Assembly: GCA_963823675.1 (NCBI GenBank)
Contig: CAWGMT010000013.1
Span: forward strand, 682,001 to 746,000
DNA length: 64,000 nt
Direction of reading: 5' to 3'
Origin: CAWGMT01 sp963823675
GTDB taxonomy: Bacteria; Planctomycetota; Planctomycetia; Isosphaerales; Isosphaeraceae
Shown here: positions 28,414-37,072 of the stretch, in pieces
How the letters are laid out: every line of letters starts with the position of its first letter
Numbering within the stretch: the stretch's first letter is position 1
Program-made: the position numbers and the translations under genes
Notes under the pieces: generated by a model
What the model saw: only the letters and a program-made list of their open reading frames with translations
Databases searched by the model: none
What the model was told of the DNA's origin: nothing

Positions 28414-29673
28414 ATGCGCGTTCTCGCCGTGGTCTGCGTCTGCGAGCTGACTCTGGCGCTCGGCGCCGTCGGGGCCGAATTCCCCACGTTTTCTGTGCAG
28501 GAAATTGATCCGCACGCCGGGAACGTCTGCTATGCGGCAACCGTGGCCGATGTCAACGGCGACCGCAAGCCGGACGTCGTGGTTGCGACCGAGGACGCGG
28601 TCGTCTGGTATGAGAACCCGACCTGGCGCAAACACGACGTCATCCGGCAGGCGACCGCGCGGGACAACGTCTGCATTCAACCCCATGACATCGACGGCGA
28701 CGGCCGGATCGATTTCGCACTCGGGGCCGGCTGGCGGCCTCCCGATACGAAAAACCCCAGCACGCTTCAGTGGCTGGGCCGAGACGCCGCGGGCCGCTGG
28801 CAGGTTCACCCGATCGGCCTCGAAGAGCCAACTTTGCATCGCATTCGCTGGGGTGATGTGAAAGGCACCGGCAAGAAGCAACTGGTTGTAGCGCCCTTAC
28901 AGGGCCGCGGAACCAAGGGGCCGAATTGGGGCGAGGGAGAGGGAGTTCGCGTGCTGGTATATGATGTTCCCGAGCAGCCCGGCAGCAAGTCCTGGCCGGT
29001 TGAAGTTGCCGAGTCGTCCCTGCACACGATCCATAATCTCCAGGTCGTCGATCTCGACGGCGATGGGCGCGACGAGATCGTTCTCGCCTGCTGGGAGGGG
29101 GTTTTCCTGCTCGACCGCGATCCATCCGGACATTGGACCAGGACGCGCTATGCCAGCGGCAATCAAGAAACCAAACCGTTCAAAGGAGCGAGCGAGGTCA
29201 AGGTCGGCCGCTGGCACAAGAATCTGCCGTATGTGGCGACGATCGAGCCCTGGCACGGTCATCAGGTCGTTGTCTATGCACCGAGCGAGTGGACGGAATA
29301 TCCCGTGCTCGGAGCGGCCCTGGCTCGTGGCAATCTCGAGCGCCAGGTCATCGCCGAGCCGCTCTCGTGGGGCCACGCCGTGTGGTGCGCCGACCTTGAT
29401 GGCGATGGCGACGACGAGCTGATCGTCGGCCAGCGCGACCCGAACCGGAACGGCGAGCCGGTCCCGCGCGGGCCGGGCGTTTTCGTGTTCGACCCCAAGC
29501 CCGGCGCTGCACCGATCCGTTTCGATCGTCATACGGTGGACGACGGGGGAATGGCCTGCGAGGACGCTCTGGCCGCTGACCTGGACGGCGACGGCCGTCC
29601 GGAGATCATCGCTTGCGGCCGTGCGACCCATAATGTCAGGATCTACTGGAACCGGAAAGGCAGCCGGCAATAG
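28414..29673 (+). CDS. Exported FG-GAP/VCBS repeat protein
   Basis: A 419-residue secreted protein with a signal peptide (MRVLAVVCVCELTLALGAVGA). At least five calcium-binding DxDxDG-type loops mark FG-GAP beta-propeller blades: DVNGDRKPD, DIDGDGRID, DLDGDGRDE, DLDGDGDDE and DLDGDGRPE. Such propellers in planctomycetes are often surface or periplasmic binding modules; no catalytic domain is visible. The upstream spacer 28369-28400 has short tandem ACAAATGACA-like repeats. The gene lies 119 bases after the ABC ATPase and overlaps the unused upstream extension of the methyltransferase frame. The frame is intact. Confidence 0.8.
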   Translation: MRVLAVVCVCELTLALGAVGAEFPTFSVQEIDPHAGNVCYAATVADVNGDRKPDVVVATEDAVVWYENPTWRKHDVIRQATARDNVCIQPHDIDGDGRIDFALGAGWRPPDTKNPSTLQWLGRDAAGRWQVHPIGLEEPTLHRIRWGDVKGTGKKQLVVAPLQGRGTKGPNWGEGEGVRVLVYDVPEQPGSKSWPVEVAESSLHTIHNLQVVDLDGDGRDEIVLACWEGVFLLDRDPSGHWTRTRYASGNQETKPFKGASEVKVGRWHKNLPYVATIEPWHGHQVVVYAPSEWTEYPVLGAALARGNLERQVIAEPLSWGHAVWCADLDGDGDDELIVGQRDPNRNGEPVPRGPGVFVFDPKPGAAPIRFDRHTVDDGGMACEDALAADLDGDGRPEIIACGRATHNVRIYWNRKGSRQ

Positions 29674-29722
29674 TCAGTTGAAGGTCGAGTCGAACCCTCC
29701 TTTACCAAGCGGAGCGATTGCA

Positions 29723-30481
29723 ATGCACCGGCTGTACCTTTCTCGCGAGTGCTTGTGCCTTTCCTTGAGCGCGACGATCGTGGTCGCGGCAGCGGCCTGG
29801 GGCGGAACACAGGAGCCGGAGCCGGCGGCGACTTCGAAGTCGAGGACCGATCCCAAGATCAACGCGCCGTTCAAGAATCCCGACGTGAAGAGCTTCATCA
29901 AGAAGTTTGAGTCGGCGGAGCGCGAGGTGTACGTCAAGCGGGATGAGATCGTGGCTGCCCTGGGGTTGAAGTCAGGCATGGCGGTGGCTGATGTCGGGGC
30001 TGGAACGGGCCTCTTCACACGGCTTATCGCCCCGAAGGTCGGTCCCGAAGGCAAAGTCTACGCCGTCGATGTCGCCAAATCATTCCTCGCCCACATCGCC
30101 CGCGATGCCACCAAGCGCGGCTACAGTCAGGTTGTGACCGCCCTGGCAACGCAAGACTCGACCAGTCTGGCCGAGAGTTCGGTCAACCTGGTCTTTCTGA
30201 GCGATGTGTATCACCACCTGGAAAAGCCGGAGAGAACGCTGGCTTCGATCTATCGTGCTCTGCGGCCGGACGGTGGGCTAGTGGTGATCGACTTCGACCG
30301 GGTCGAGGGACGCAGCTCGGCGTTCGTGCTCAAGCACGTTCGTGCGGGCAAGGCGACCGTGATCAAGGAAATCGAGCGCGCGGGCTTCACCAGCGTCCCG
30401 ACCCCCGATGCGCCCCGCTTCAAGGAAAACTTCTTCCTGAAGTTTCGCAAGACCGAACGTCCGGCGTCATCACGCGGCTGA
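29723..30481 (+). CDS. Exported SAM-dependent methyltransferase
   Basis: A 252-residue class I methyltransferase with an N-terminal signal peptide (LCLSLSATIVVAAAAWGG). The start is ATG 29723 with GCGGAG upstream; the frame is open earlier but overlaps the FG-GAP gene. SAM-binding motif I is VADVGAGTGLFTRLIAPKVG, followed by VYAVDVAKSFLAHI (motif post-I) and LVFLSDVYHHLEKPERTL. The combination of export signal and methyltransferase fold (proteins with AxxDVGAGxGxFT and PNVKSFIKKFE-like N-terminus) is common in planctomycetes and proteobacteria. The substrate is unknown and may be a periplasmic or outer-membrane compound. Confidence 0.82.
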   Translation: MHRLYLSRECLCLSLSATIVVAAAAWGGTQEPEPAATSKSRTDPKINAPFKNPDVKSFIKKFESAEREVYVKRDEIVAALGLKSGMAVADVGAGTGLFTRLIAPKVGPEGKVYAVDVAKSFLAHIARDATKRGYSQVVTALATQDSTSLAESSVNLVFLSDVYHHLEKPERTLASIYRALRPDGGLVVIDFDRVEGRSSAFVLKHVRAGKATVIKEIERAGFTSVPTPDAPRFKENFFLKFRKTERPASSRG

Positions 30482-30540
30482 CGTGCCCCGGCGGCCCGCC
30501 TTGGGGGAAACGGCTGTTGGAAAGCGCGGCGCGTAACCAG

Positions 30541-30873
30541 TCAATTTCGTTCGGCGCCGGCTGCGGACATCGCGGGCTCGCTGGCCTGCGGCGTCTGCTG
30601 GCCCCGCAGCCGGTTCCAGACCTCTACGAAAGCCTGGGCCTCGGCGTCGCGCCAGGACAGGCCGCTTTCCTCCAGGGCATTGGCGCGATGGCCCCACTCT
30701 TCGCGCCACGCGTCGGGCCAGTTGCCCAGGACCCGGCGATACTCGGGCGGATGAACCACGGGTGCCGCCGCCGGTGTCCTGGTGGAACGCCGCCGGGGAT
30801 TATTCGGATTTTCTTTGGCGGGGACGGCCGAAGGCTTGCCCTGGCCAGCCTCTTCCTCGTCCCCGAAGATCAT
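30541..30873 (-). CDS. Hypothetical acidic/tryptophan-rich protein
   Basis: A 110-residue protein with start ATG 30873, preceded by AAGGAAGG. The N-terminal half is Pro/Ala-rich and disordered (KPSAVPAKENPNNPRRRSTRTPAAAP). The C-terminal half is a compact helical block (EYRRVLGNWPDAWREEWGHRANALEESGLSWRDAEAQAFVEVWNRLRGQ) of the kind found in small proteins of unknown function beside integrated elements. I recognise no family with certainty and infer no function. Confidence 0.5.
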   Translation of the reverse strand: MIFGDEEEAGQGKPSAVPAKENPNNPRRRSTRTPAAAPVVHPPEYRRVLGNWPDAWREEWGHRANALEESGLSWRDAEAQAFVEVWNRLRGQQTPQASEPAMSAAGAERN

Positions 30874-31120
30874 GGAGAGCCTTCCTTGGACACACCGAAC
30901 AGGAGACCACTCTCGGCCTCGCTTCCGTGTCCGAAGCTCGTTCACGGGAAAACTCCCAAATCCTCGTTAGCCACCTCGCTTAAGAAAATCCGTTCCGGAA
31001 ATAGGTGCATCCTCTCAGAAGAATAGTTCGCAGATTCGGAGTAACTTTCCAGACGTTCACCAAGTTTTCATCAAGAACTCCCCGCTCTTACCCATAGTAT
31101 ATGCTCTTTCCAGTTTGTAG

Positions 31121-32870
31121 ATGAGTCCCAGGATGTCAGAATTCGAGGAAATCGGGAAATCGGCCAGTGACAAACTTCAATCCAAATCGGCAATGCCCGC
31201 CGAATTTGGCATGGCAACCGCCACATTCGTCGTCATTGCGAGCATGGTTGGTGTCGGCGTACTGACGACTTCTGGCTACACGGTCGCGCTGGTTGGTAGC
31301 AACCAGTGGATGCTGCTCTTGTGGGTCTTGGGCGGGGTCACGGCGCTTTGCGGAGCTCTCACACTCGCCGAGCTCTCGGCGGCAATCCCCAAGACCGGCG
31401 GGGATTACGTTTACCTCTATGAAGCCTATGGTCCACTGCCCGCGTTCTTGTCGGGTTGGGTGTCATTTCTGATCGGGTTTTCCGCTCCCAGCGCGTCGGC
31501 TGCATTCGCCGCGGCGAAGTACGTGGTCAGACCATTTGCGCCCCTGGCTCGCAGACCGTTCTCTGGGAACGCGCCCTGGCCACCGTCGCGATTCTGACTT
31601 TTGCCCTCATCCACATCTCGGGGCGCAAACGGACTGCCAACGTCCAGGGCTGGATAACCGCGCTTAAATTGGCGGTTCTCGGAGTTGTCGTTTTGGCCGG
31701 CCTGTCCATCGGCTGGCCGAATACAGCCAACCTGGTCGATCGGACGCCGCTCACGGGCTATCTGGCGATCACCATGATGGGTTCGATGGTGTATGTCTCG
31801 TATGCGTATATCGGCTGGAACGCGGCTTCTTATATGGCCGGTGAAATCCGGGACCCACAACGTTTGCTGCCGCGGGCGATCTTGCTCGGGACAGGGGGCG
31901 TGCTGCTTCTTTATCTGTTGCTGAACGTGGTTTATGCTCTGGCGCTCACGCCGGCGGACATTCACGCGATCGTCGATGATCCGGCGAACCACGAAGGACT
32001 GGACGCCGTCGCACCGATCGCCCAGATCGCGGCAACACGCCTGTTTGGACGCGCGTGGTCGACTCCACTCTCCGTCGCCATCGGTGCGATGCTTCTTTCG
32101 ACGTTGAGTGCCTATGTCCTGATCGGCCCGCGGGTGATCTTCGCGATGGCTCAGGCGGGGCAATTTCCGGCGATCGCGGCCCGATTGACGCAGCGGCGCA
32201 AACGCCCGCGGTCGCAACGGCCTTGCAGATCACCGTCGCGCTGGTTTTACTCTGGACCGGGTCGTTCGAGAGCATTGTCGTCTACGCAAGCGTGGGCCTG
32301 TCGATTTTCTCGATGCTGGCGATGAGCTCGATTTTCATCCTGCGCTGGCGGCTTCCCGACCTCGAACGGCCGTTCCGCACGCCGGCTTATCCGCTCACGC
32401 CGGCCTTCTACTTGGTCGTGACGGGCCTGCTCACGGCGGCGGCATTCCACGAGCGTGCCAGGGTCTCGCTCTTCGCGCTTCTGAGCATCCTGGCCGGGGT
32501 GCCGGTTTACTACTGCGGGCATTGGTATTTTGCTGTGCTGAACAAGTATGCGGTCTTTAGCGGCCGGGCTCGGCGGGCCGAGTTCTGGATGTTCTCTCTG
32601 ATGAACCTCATCATCTCGGTCGTGCTCGTCGTGCTCGTCGTCATCGAAGGGCGTGTCGGCACTGCTGGCGCAATCGGACTTCTCTATTCCCTGGCTGTAC
32701 TCATTCCTGGCATCGCTGTCTCGGTCCGCAGACTTCACGACACCGGCCGAAGCGGATGGTGGCTATTGCTCGCCGTGGTTCCGTTCGTCGATATCATCCT
32801 CATCGTGTTCTGGGCGGGAGAAAGTCGGCCAGGCAGCAATCAGTACGGTCCGAACCCAAAAGTATTGTAA
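31121..32870 (+). CDS. Amino-acid permease (APC family) fused to a C-terminal DUF805 domain (two frameshifts)
   Basis: Three frames join near 31555 and 32200. The permease part begins with TATFVVIASMVGVGVLTTSG, the conserved first helix with the GVGVLT substrate-binding break. It continues through about twelve hydrophobic segments (LTLAELSAAIPKTGGDYVYLYEAYG; MGSMVYVSYAYIGWNAASYMAGE) to ILAGVPVYY. Without a stop the frame goes on into HWYFAVLNKYAVFSGRARRAEFW and VRRLHDTGRSGWWLL...QYGPNPK, a complete DUF805 membrane domain that is normally a separate protein. Two in-frame starts (31121, 31133) are possible. The two frame breaks resemble sequencing errors; the fusion join at about 32520 is in one frame. 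Confidence 0.75.
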
Positions 32871-32963
32871 TACAGCTTCCGCTTCGACCGGCCGAATGGT
32901 TGCGAAGCTGACGTGAGGTCCTCCGTGCTTGACGCGCCGGGCTGGGTCCCTACACTGGATTTT

Positions 32964-34001
32964 ATGAGCCAGCCCACCGCGTCCAATCATGCCACCGACC
33001 CGTTCGCAAACCCAGGCGCTGGCTCGGACAAATCCCCGGATTTGCCCGATCTGCCGCCGGTGGAGGCTCCCTCGGCCGGTTTTGTCGTGCAGCTTTTCGT
33101 GATCCCGGCGGTGGTCGTGGTCGTGGTGATCATCGTGTGGCTGCTCTTCGGCAAGCTGGCCGGCGGCGAGCGCGACGCCATGGAGTATGTGCGGCAGCTT
33201 CGATCGCCGACAGCCAACTGGCGGCTGGCCTTCGAGCTGGCCAGCCTGATCCAGAACGACCCCAAGATCGGCAGCGATCCCAAGCTGCTCGGAGAGCTCA
33301 CCGATCTGCTGGCACAGGAGCTGGACAAGAACGACAAGAACGAGGATCCGAAGCTGATCCAGTATGTGACCTTGACGATCGGTGTGTTCCGCACGCTCGA
33401 GGCCACGACCGAGAGCGGAAAGACTGTCGATCCCCTCGCCACGCTGGCTCGGGCACTCGATCCCAGATACGAAACCGAGATCCGCATCGCCGCAGCCGCC
33501 AGCCTGGCGAAGCAGGCGGCCAGGGTAGAGGGCACGCTCGGAGATTCACCCGTCATCAAGAACCTGGGAGAAGCCGCAAGGGCGGGTGAGCCGGAGATCC
33601 GCCAAATCGCCGTTTATGCGCTCGGCTTCTTCGGCGGCCCCACGGCCCGCGAAATCCTGCACAAGCGGCTTCAGGAAGACGAAAGCCGCTTCGTCCGTTA
33701 CAACGCTGCAATTGCGCTATCCCGGCAAGGCGATCTCGCGGCCGCGCCGATCTTGCGCGAGATGCTCTCGACGGCCAGCCTGAACAACGTCATCGAGCTG
33801 CCCGGTAAGACCGAAAAGCAAAACAAGGTCGAATCGATCGAGCTCGAAGCTCTCGGGGCGGTGCGCTCGTCGATCACCGCCGGCCATTTCGAGCTGGCCG
33901 CCGCGCTCCGTCCTCAGATCGAAGAACTGACTCGCTCCGGCCTCGTCGGCGTCCGCAGCCAGGCCCTGGAAGTCTTGCAAAACTTACAAGACCGGCGCTG
34001 A
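32964..34001 (+). CDS. Membrane-anchored HEAT-repeat protein
   Basis: A 345-residue protein with start chosen at ATG 32964 (MSQPTASNHATDPF). It has a disordered Pro-rich N-terminus, one membrane helix at residues 40-63 (rich in valine), then an alpha-solenoid of helix pairs. These include EIRIAAAASLAKQAARVEG, EIRQIAVYALGFFGGPTAREIL, and RFVRYNAAIALSRQGDLAAAPILREML, typical of PBS-type HEAT repeats. It is probably a periplasmic or cytoplasmic scaffold tethered to the membrane. The preceding gene ends 93 bases upstream. No enzymatic motif is visible and the frame is intact. Confidence 0.72.
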   Translation: MSQPTASNHATDPFANPGAGSDKSPDLPDLPPVEAPSAGFVVQLFVIPAVVVVVVIIVWLLFGKLAGGERDAMEYVRQLRSPTANWRLAFELASLIQNDPKIGSDPKLLGELTDLLAQELDKNDKNEDPKLIQYVTLTIGVFRTLEATTESGKTVDPLATLARALDPRYETEIRIAAAASLAKQAARVEGTLGDSPVIKNLGEAARAGEPEIRQIAVYALGFFGGPTAREILHKRLQEDESRFVRYNAAIALSRQGDLAAAPILREMLSTASLNNVIELPGKTEKQNKVESIELEALGAVRSSITAGHFELAAALRPQIEELTRSGLVGVRSQALEVLQNLQDRR

Positions 34002-34479
34002 AAACGCGGCGGACCGGGGGCCAATTCCGGCCGTTGAATACCAATCTCGGCGGGCGCGAGCGACTCGGTTGCTGCTTGTACGTCGATGCCGCCCATCGTC
34101 CTACGTCAATCGCACTCGGCTTGACGGCACTCCCGCCGTCATGCTCGGCGCGCGGCTTGCTGGAGATCTCTTGCAGTTGACAACGACAAGCAATTCCTCA
34201 ATATCGGCAAAAGGCGAAATCAAAATTCGACAAAACTCGTTGGTTCGCCGAATTTGGCGCGTGCCCGATGTTATAGTGACATTGAGAATCCGCCGATTGA
34301 GCGCAGTTGTTGTTGTATTCGACAATCCGACCAACGTTTCTTGAACTCGACAGGAATTTTTCGAGAAGTTGAGTCAAGGGGGAGCAAACTCAAGGACGAG
34401 GCCGCACTCCTCAGGGCCGATTTGAAGAACGACTGGCGAATTGCGACAGGGATGCCCGAAATCCGCCGAGGAGTCAACG
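34002..34479. other. Upstream region of the YTV protein gene, no gene recognised
   Basis: The 478 bases become AT-richer from about 34170 to 34380 (unlike the flanks), as expected for a promoter-containing leader. Only short shadows are open. The ribosome binding site GAGGAG lies at about 34470, directly before ATG 34480. Confidence 0.4.
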
Positions 34480-36048
34480 ATGTTGAAGTCCGCGAGAGTC
34501 TTGCACCCGATTGCCAGCGCAATTGCGGCGTTCTTGCTTGTGGCGGGGTTTGCCACCCCGGCTCAGGCCACCTACGGAGGGGGTGCCTGCCTCAGTTGCG
34601 CCCCCGCTCCCGTGGTCGCGACGCAGTGTACCGCTGTAGCGCTGGCTCCCCAGGTCCAGACCGTGTTTCAGACAGTCTACGAGACGGTTTATGTCAACGA
34701 ACCCGTGACCGTCATGGAAACGCGGTATCGAATGGCCTATCGGACGGAGAATTACACCGTCATGAGGCCGGTGACGGAGACGTCGTACGTCGACCGTCCC
34801 TACACCGTCATGAAGCCGGTCTATCAGACGGTCAACCACGAACGCCGCTACACGGTGATGAAGCCGGTCTATCAGACCGAGCGCCGCGAGCGCCGTTTCT
34901 CAGTCATGAAGCCGGTCTACCAGACCGTCAATCACGAGCGCCGCTACACCGTGATGCGGCCCGTGGTCAAGACGCAGCATCTGGAGCGCCGGTACACTGT
35001 CCAGCGGCCCGTCTACCAGACGGTCAACCACGAACGGCGCTACACCGTGATGCGTCCGGTGTTACAGACCGAGCACCGCGAGCGCCGTTACTCGGTGATG
35101 AAACCGGTCTACCAGACCTCCACCCGCGAGCGCCGGTATTCGGTGATGAGGCCGGTGTATGAAACGACGATGGTCGATCAGCCCTACACGGTCTGCCGTC
35201 CCGTGACGACGGTCCGGCAGCAGGTGGTCGAATGCGGCTATTACGAACGGCAGTACACGACGATCCCCGGCCCGATCCTCGAGCGCCAGGTGCGGGTGCC
35301 GGTCGAGGGTGACCCGTACGCCTCGGGCGGACTGTTCCGTTGCTTCCACAAGCCTAGGGTCATGGCGACCGTCGCCTATCAGTGCCCGCCGCGGGTGGTC
35401 AGCCAGCGCGTGTTCGTGTCGCGTCCCGTGGCTCGCGATATCACCGAGACCCGGTTCGTCCGCGAGACGATGGTGCGCCAGGTGCCCGTCACCTCGTGCC
35501 GCTACGTGGCCGAGGAGCGGGTCGAGTCGATTCCGGTGACCACCTGTCAGTACGTGGCCGAAGAGCGGGTCGAGCCCTACGAGGTTCGCACTTGCCGTTA
35601 CGTGGCCGAGGAGCGGGTTCAGACGATTCCGGTCACCACCTGCTCCTACGTCGCCGAAGAGCACGTCGAGCCTTACGAGGTCCGCACGTGCGAAATGGTT
35701 GGCGAAGAGCGCGTCGAAGCGATTCCGGTGACCACCTGCTCCTATGTCGCCGAGGAGCACGTCGAGCCGTATGAAGTCCGCACGTGCCAGATGGTCGCCG
35801 AAGAGCGAGTCGAAACGATCCCCGTCACGACCTGCGAGTACGTCGCCGAACAGCACGTCGAGCGCGTGCCGGTTACGACCTGCAGGATGGTCGCCGAGAC
35901 GGCCTGCCGCCAGGTGCCGGTGTGTGTGCCCGAAGCCGTCCCTGTCACCGTCAACCGCGTCGTGGCTCAGGTCGTCCCCAGGCAAATCGCCGTTCAGCAG
36001 TGCACCTACGTGCCCGTTGTCGTTCCGGCTTGCCTGGCTTGCGATTGA
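34480..36048 (+). CDS. YTV-repeat, cysteine-rich wall protein of planctomycetes
   Basis: A 522-residue secreted protein with a signal peptide ending ATPAQATYGG. The first half is built of about ten repeats of the form RRYTVMKPVYQTVNHE, the YTV motif described for planctomycete cell-wall proteins (YTV family). After a central Gly/Cys segment (GLFRCFHKPRVM) the second half repeats VTTCxYVAEExVE and YEVRTC, placing cysteines at regular 24-36-base periods that could crosslink by disulfides. The start ATG 34480 has GAGGAG upstream. A strong terminator follows at 36092. The gene probably contributes to the protein wall layer. Repeats make it prone to recombination and assembly collapse; the frame is intact. 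Confidence 0.85.
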   Translation: MLKSARVLHPIASAIAAFLLVAGFATPAQATYGGGACLSCAPAPVVATQCTAVALAPQVQTVFQTVYETVYVNEPVTVMETRYRMAYRTENYTVMRPVTETSYVDRPYTVMKPVYQTVNHERRYTVMKPVYQTERRERRFSVMKPVYQTVNHERRYTVMRPVVKTQHLERRYTVQRPVYQTVNHERRYTVMRPVLQTEHRERRYSVMKPVYQTSTRERRYSVMRPVYETTMVDQPYTVCRPVTTVRQQVVECGYYERQYTTIPGPILERQVRVPVEGDPYASGGLFRCFHKPRVMATVAYQCPPRVVSQRVFVSRPVARDITETRFVRETMVRQVPVTSCRYVAEERVESIPVTTCQYVAEERVEPYEVRTCRYVAEERVQTIPVTTCSYVAEEHVEPYEVRTCEMVGEERVEAIPVTTCSYVAEEHVEPYEVRTCQMVAEERVETIPVTTCEYVAEQHVERVPVTTCRMVAETACRQVPVCVPEAVPVTVNRVVAQVVPRQIAVQQCTYVPVVVPACLACD

Positions 36049-36091
36049 TTGGAGTTGCCGGCGCTCGATGCTCGCAACCAATCGAAAATCA

Positions 36092-36138
36092 ACGGCGGCG
36101 ATCCTCCCAAACGAGAGTCGCCGCCGTGTGTTTTGTCC
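36092..36138 (+). terminator. Intrinsic terminator of the YTV gene
   Basis: Perfect 10-base arms ACGGCGGCGA (36092-36101) and TCGCCGCCGT (36118-36127) with a 16-base loop, followed by GTGTTTTGT. It is 43 bases past the stop codon. Confidence 0.85.
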
Positions 36139-36208
36139 CCACGCGGTCGTTTGCACGGGTCCCGCTTGGCGCGCACCGCGTCGCGGCAGTTCGTTACGAC
36201 ATTGTGGA

Positions 36209-36365
36209 TCACGGGAGAATGTCGGACACCGCGAGCCGGCCGCGCTCGACGGCACCGATGACGACCGGAATCTCCTGGCCGGGGGTGTAGTCCCGGCGCG
36301 TGAGGTAGCCGCTCGGGCTGGGCTGCGTGTAAACCTCAACTCGGCGATCGACGAGGTTGACGATC
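36209..36365 (-). pseudogene. C-terminal remnant of a Uma2 family gene
   Basis: On the minus strand a frame ends at TGA 36209-36211 with IVNLVDRRVEVYTQPSPSG then RRDYTPGQEIPVVIGAVERG and the family ending VSDILP. This is the last about 52 residues of a Uma2 protein. The N-terminal three quarters are absent upstream (36366-36500), so it is a truncated relic. It resembles the family generally but is not a copy of the Uma2 gene at 11680. Confidence 0.6.
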
Positions 36366-36498
36366 CTTCCTCCGGCGCCGCGGGGTGGGCTCCGATTTGA
36401 AACTGCCCGTCCGGCCAGTCTCGTCCCAAGGGTAGACCGGATTCATCACTCCGTTTATCCTCTCGTTCTGCGAGGGTTGGGAACCCGAAGAGAATCTT

Positions 36499-36744
36499 TC
36501 AAGTGCGTGTACCCGTTTCCAGAACCAACCGGTGATTGGGTTTGGGAATTGTCAATCCAAGCTTTTGCAAGCTTTCCACATGCAGGTCGAGCCCCTCGCA
36601 AGCGTTGGCGAAGGCCTCGGAGAGAGTCGCGCCGCTCGTGATGATATCGGGCAGGTCTGGGAATTCGACAGTGTAAACAGGATCCCGGGCCTGGTATTCG
36701 ATCGTGAATACGTAGCCCCGATAGTCGTGATGACTTGTTATCAT
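36499..36744 (-). CDS. hicB: HicB-type antitoxin without a HicA partner
   Basis: An 81-residue protein with the HicB RNase-H-like fold: YVFTIEYQARDPVYTVEFPDLPDIITSGATLSEAFANACEGLDLHV. Start ATG 36744; the frame is open upstream to 36918 but only this start gives the family N-terminus. The ATG overlaps the TGA of a preceding 38-codon frame (TTG 36857 to 36741, product ending HPADVRRLLEALER), so the two may be translationally coupled. That short product does not look like the HicA toxin (no GSHH motif), and no HicA gene is seen on the other side. It is therefore an orphan antitoxin or a remnant. Confidence 0.65.
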   Translation of the reverse strand: MITSHHDYRGYVFTIEYQARDPVYTVEFPDLPDIITSGATLSEAFANACEGLDLHVESLQKLGLTIPKPNHRLVLETGTRT

Positions 36745-37072
36745 CGTTCCAATGCCTCCAACAGCCTGCGCACATCTGCCGGATGGCAGGTCTTCCGCTT
36801 TCCGTGAGGTTTTACTTGCGCCTGTGATCGGGAGCGGATACAGTGCAGCCCGCGCAATTGGTATCATGAGAGTTGACTCGCGGTCAACTGTTCCGGCGTC
36901 GGCCATCCGAGTGCGCAAGGCCGCGCTGAGCCCCTCCGTCTGTCGCTACGGAGACATCTCGGGGGCACCGAAACGACCGTGGTTTCAGCGGTTTGCGCGC
37001 AAGAGGTCCCGGCTGCGGGGTGTACCGAAGCCATTTCGAGCAAAAGAACATCGAGCGGTCAGCGAGCAAGGC

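Noticed and set aside
34254..35162. 302-codon frame overlapping the YTV gene start
   Set aside because: Low-complexity product of the repeat read in the wrong frame.
35062..36429. Long minus-strand frame of 455 codons opposite the YTV gene
   Set aside because: Shadow of the repetitive coding sequence on the + strand; no start signal and no family resemblance.
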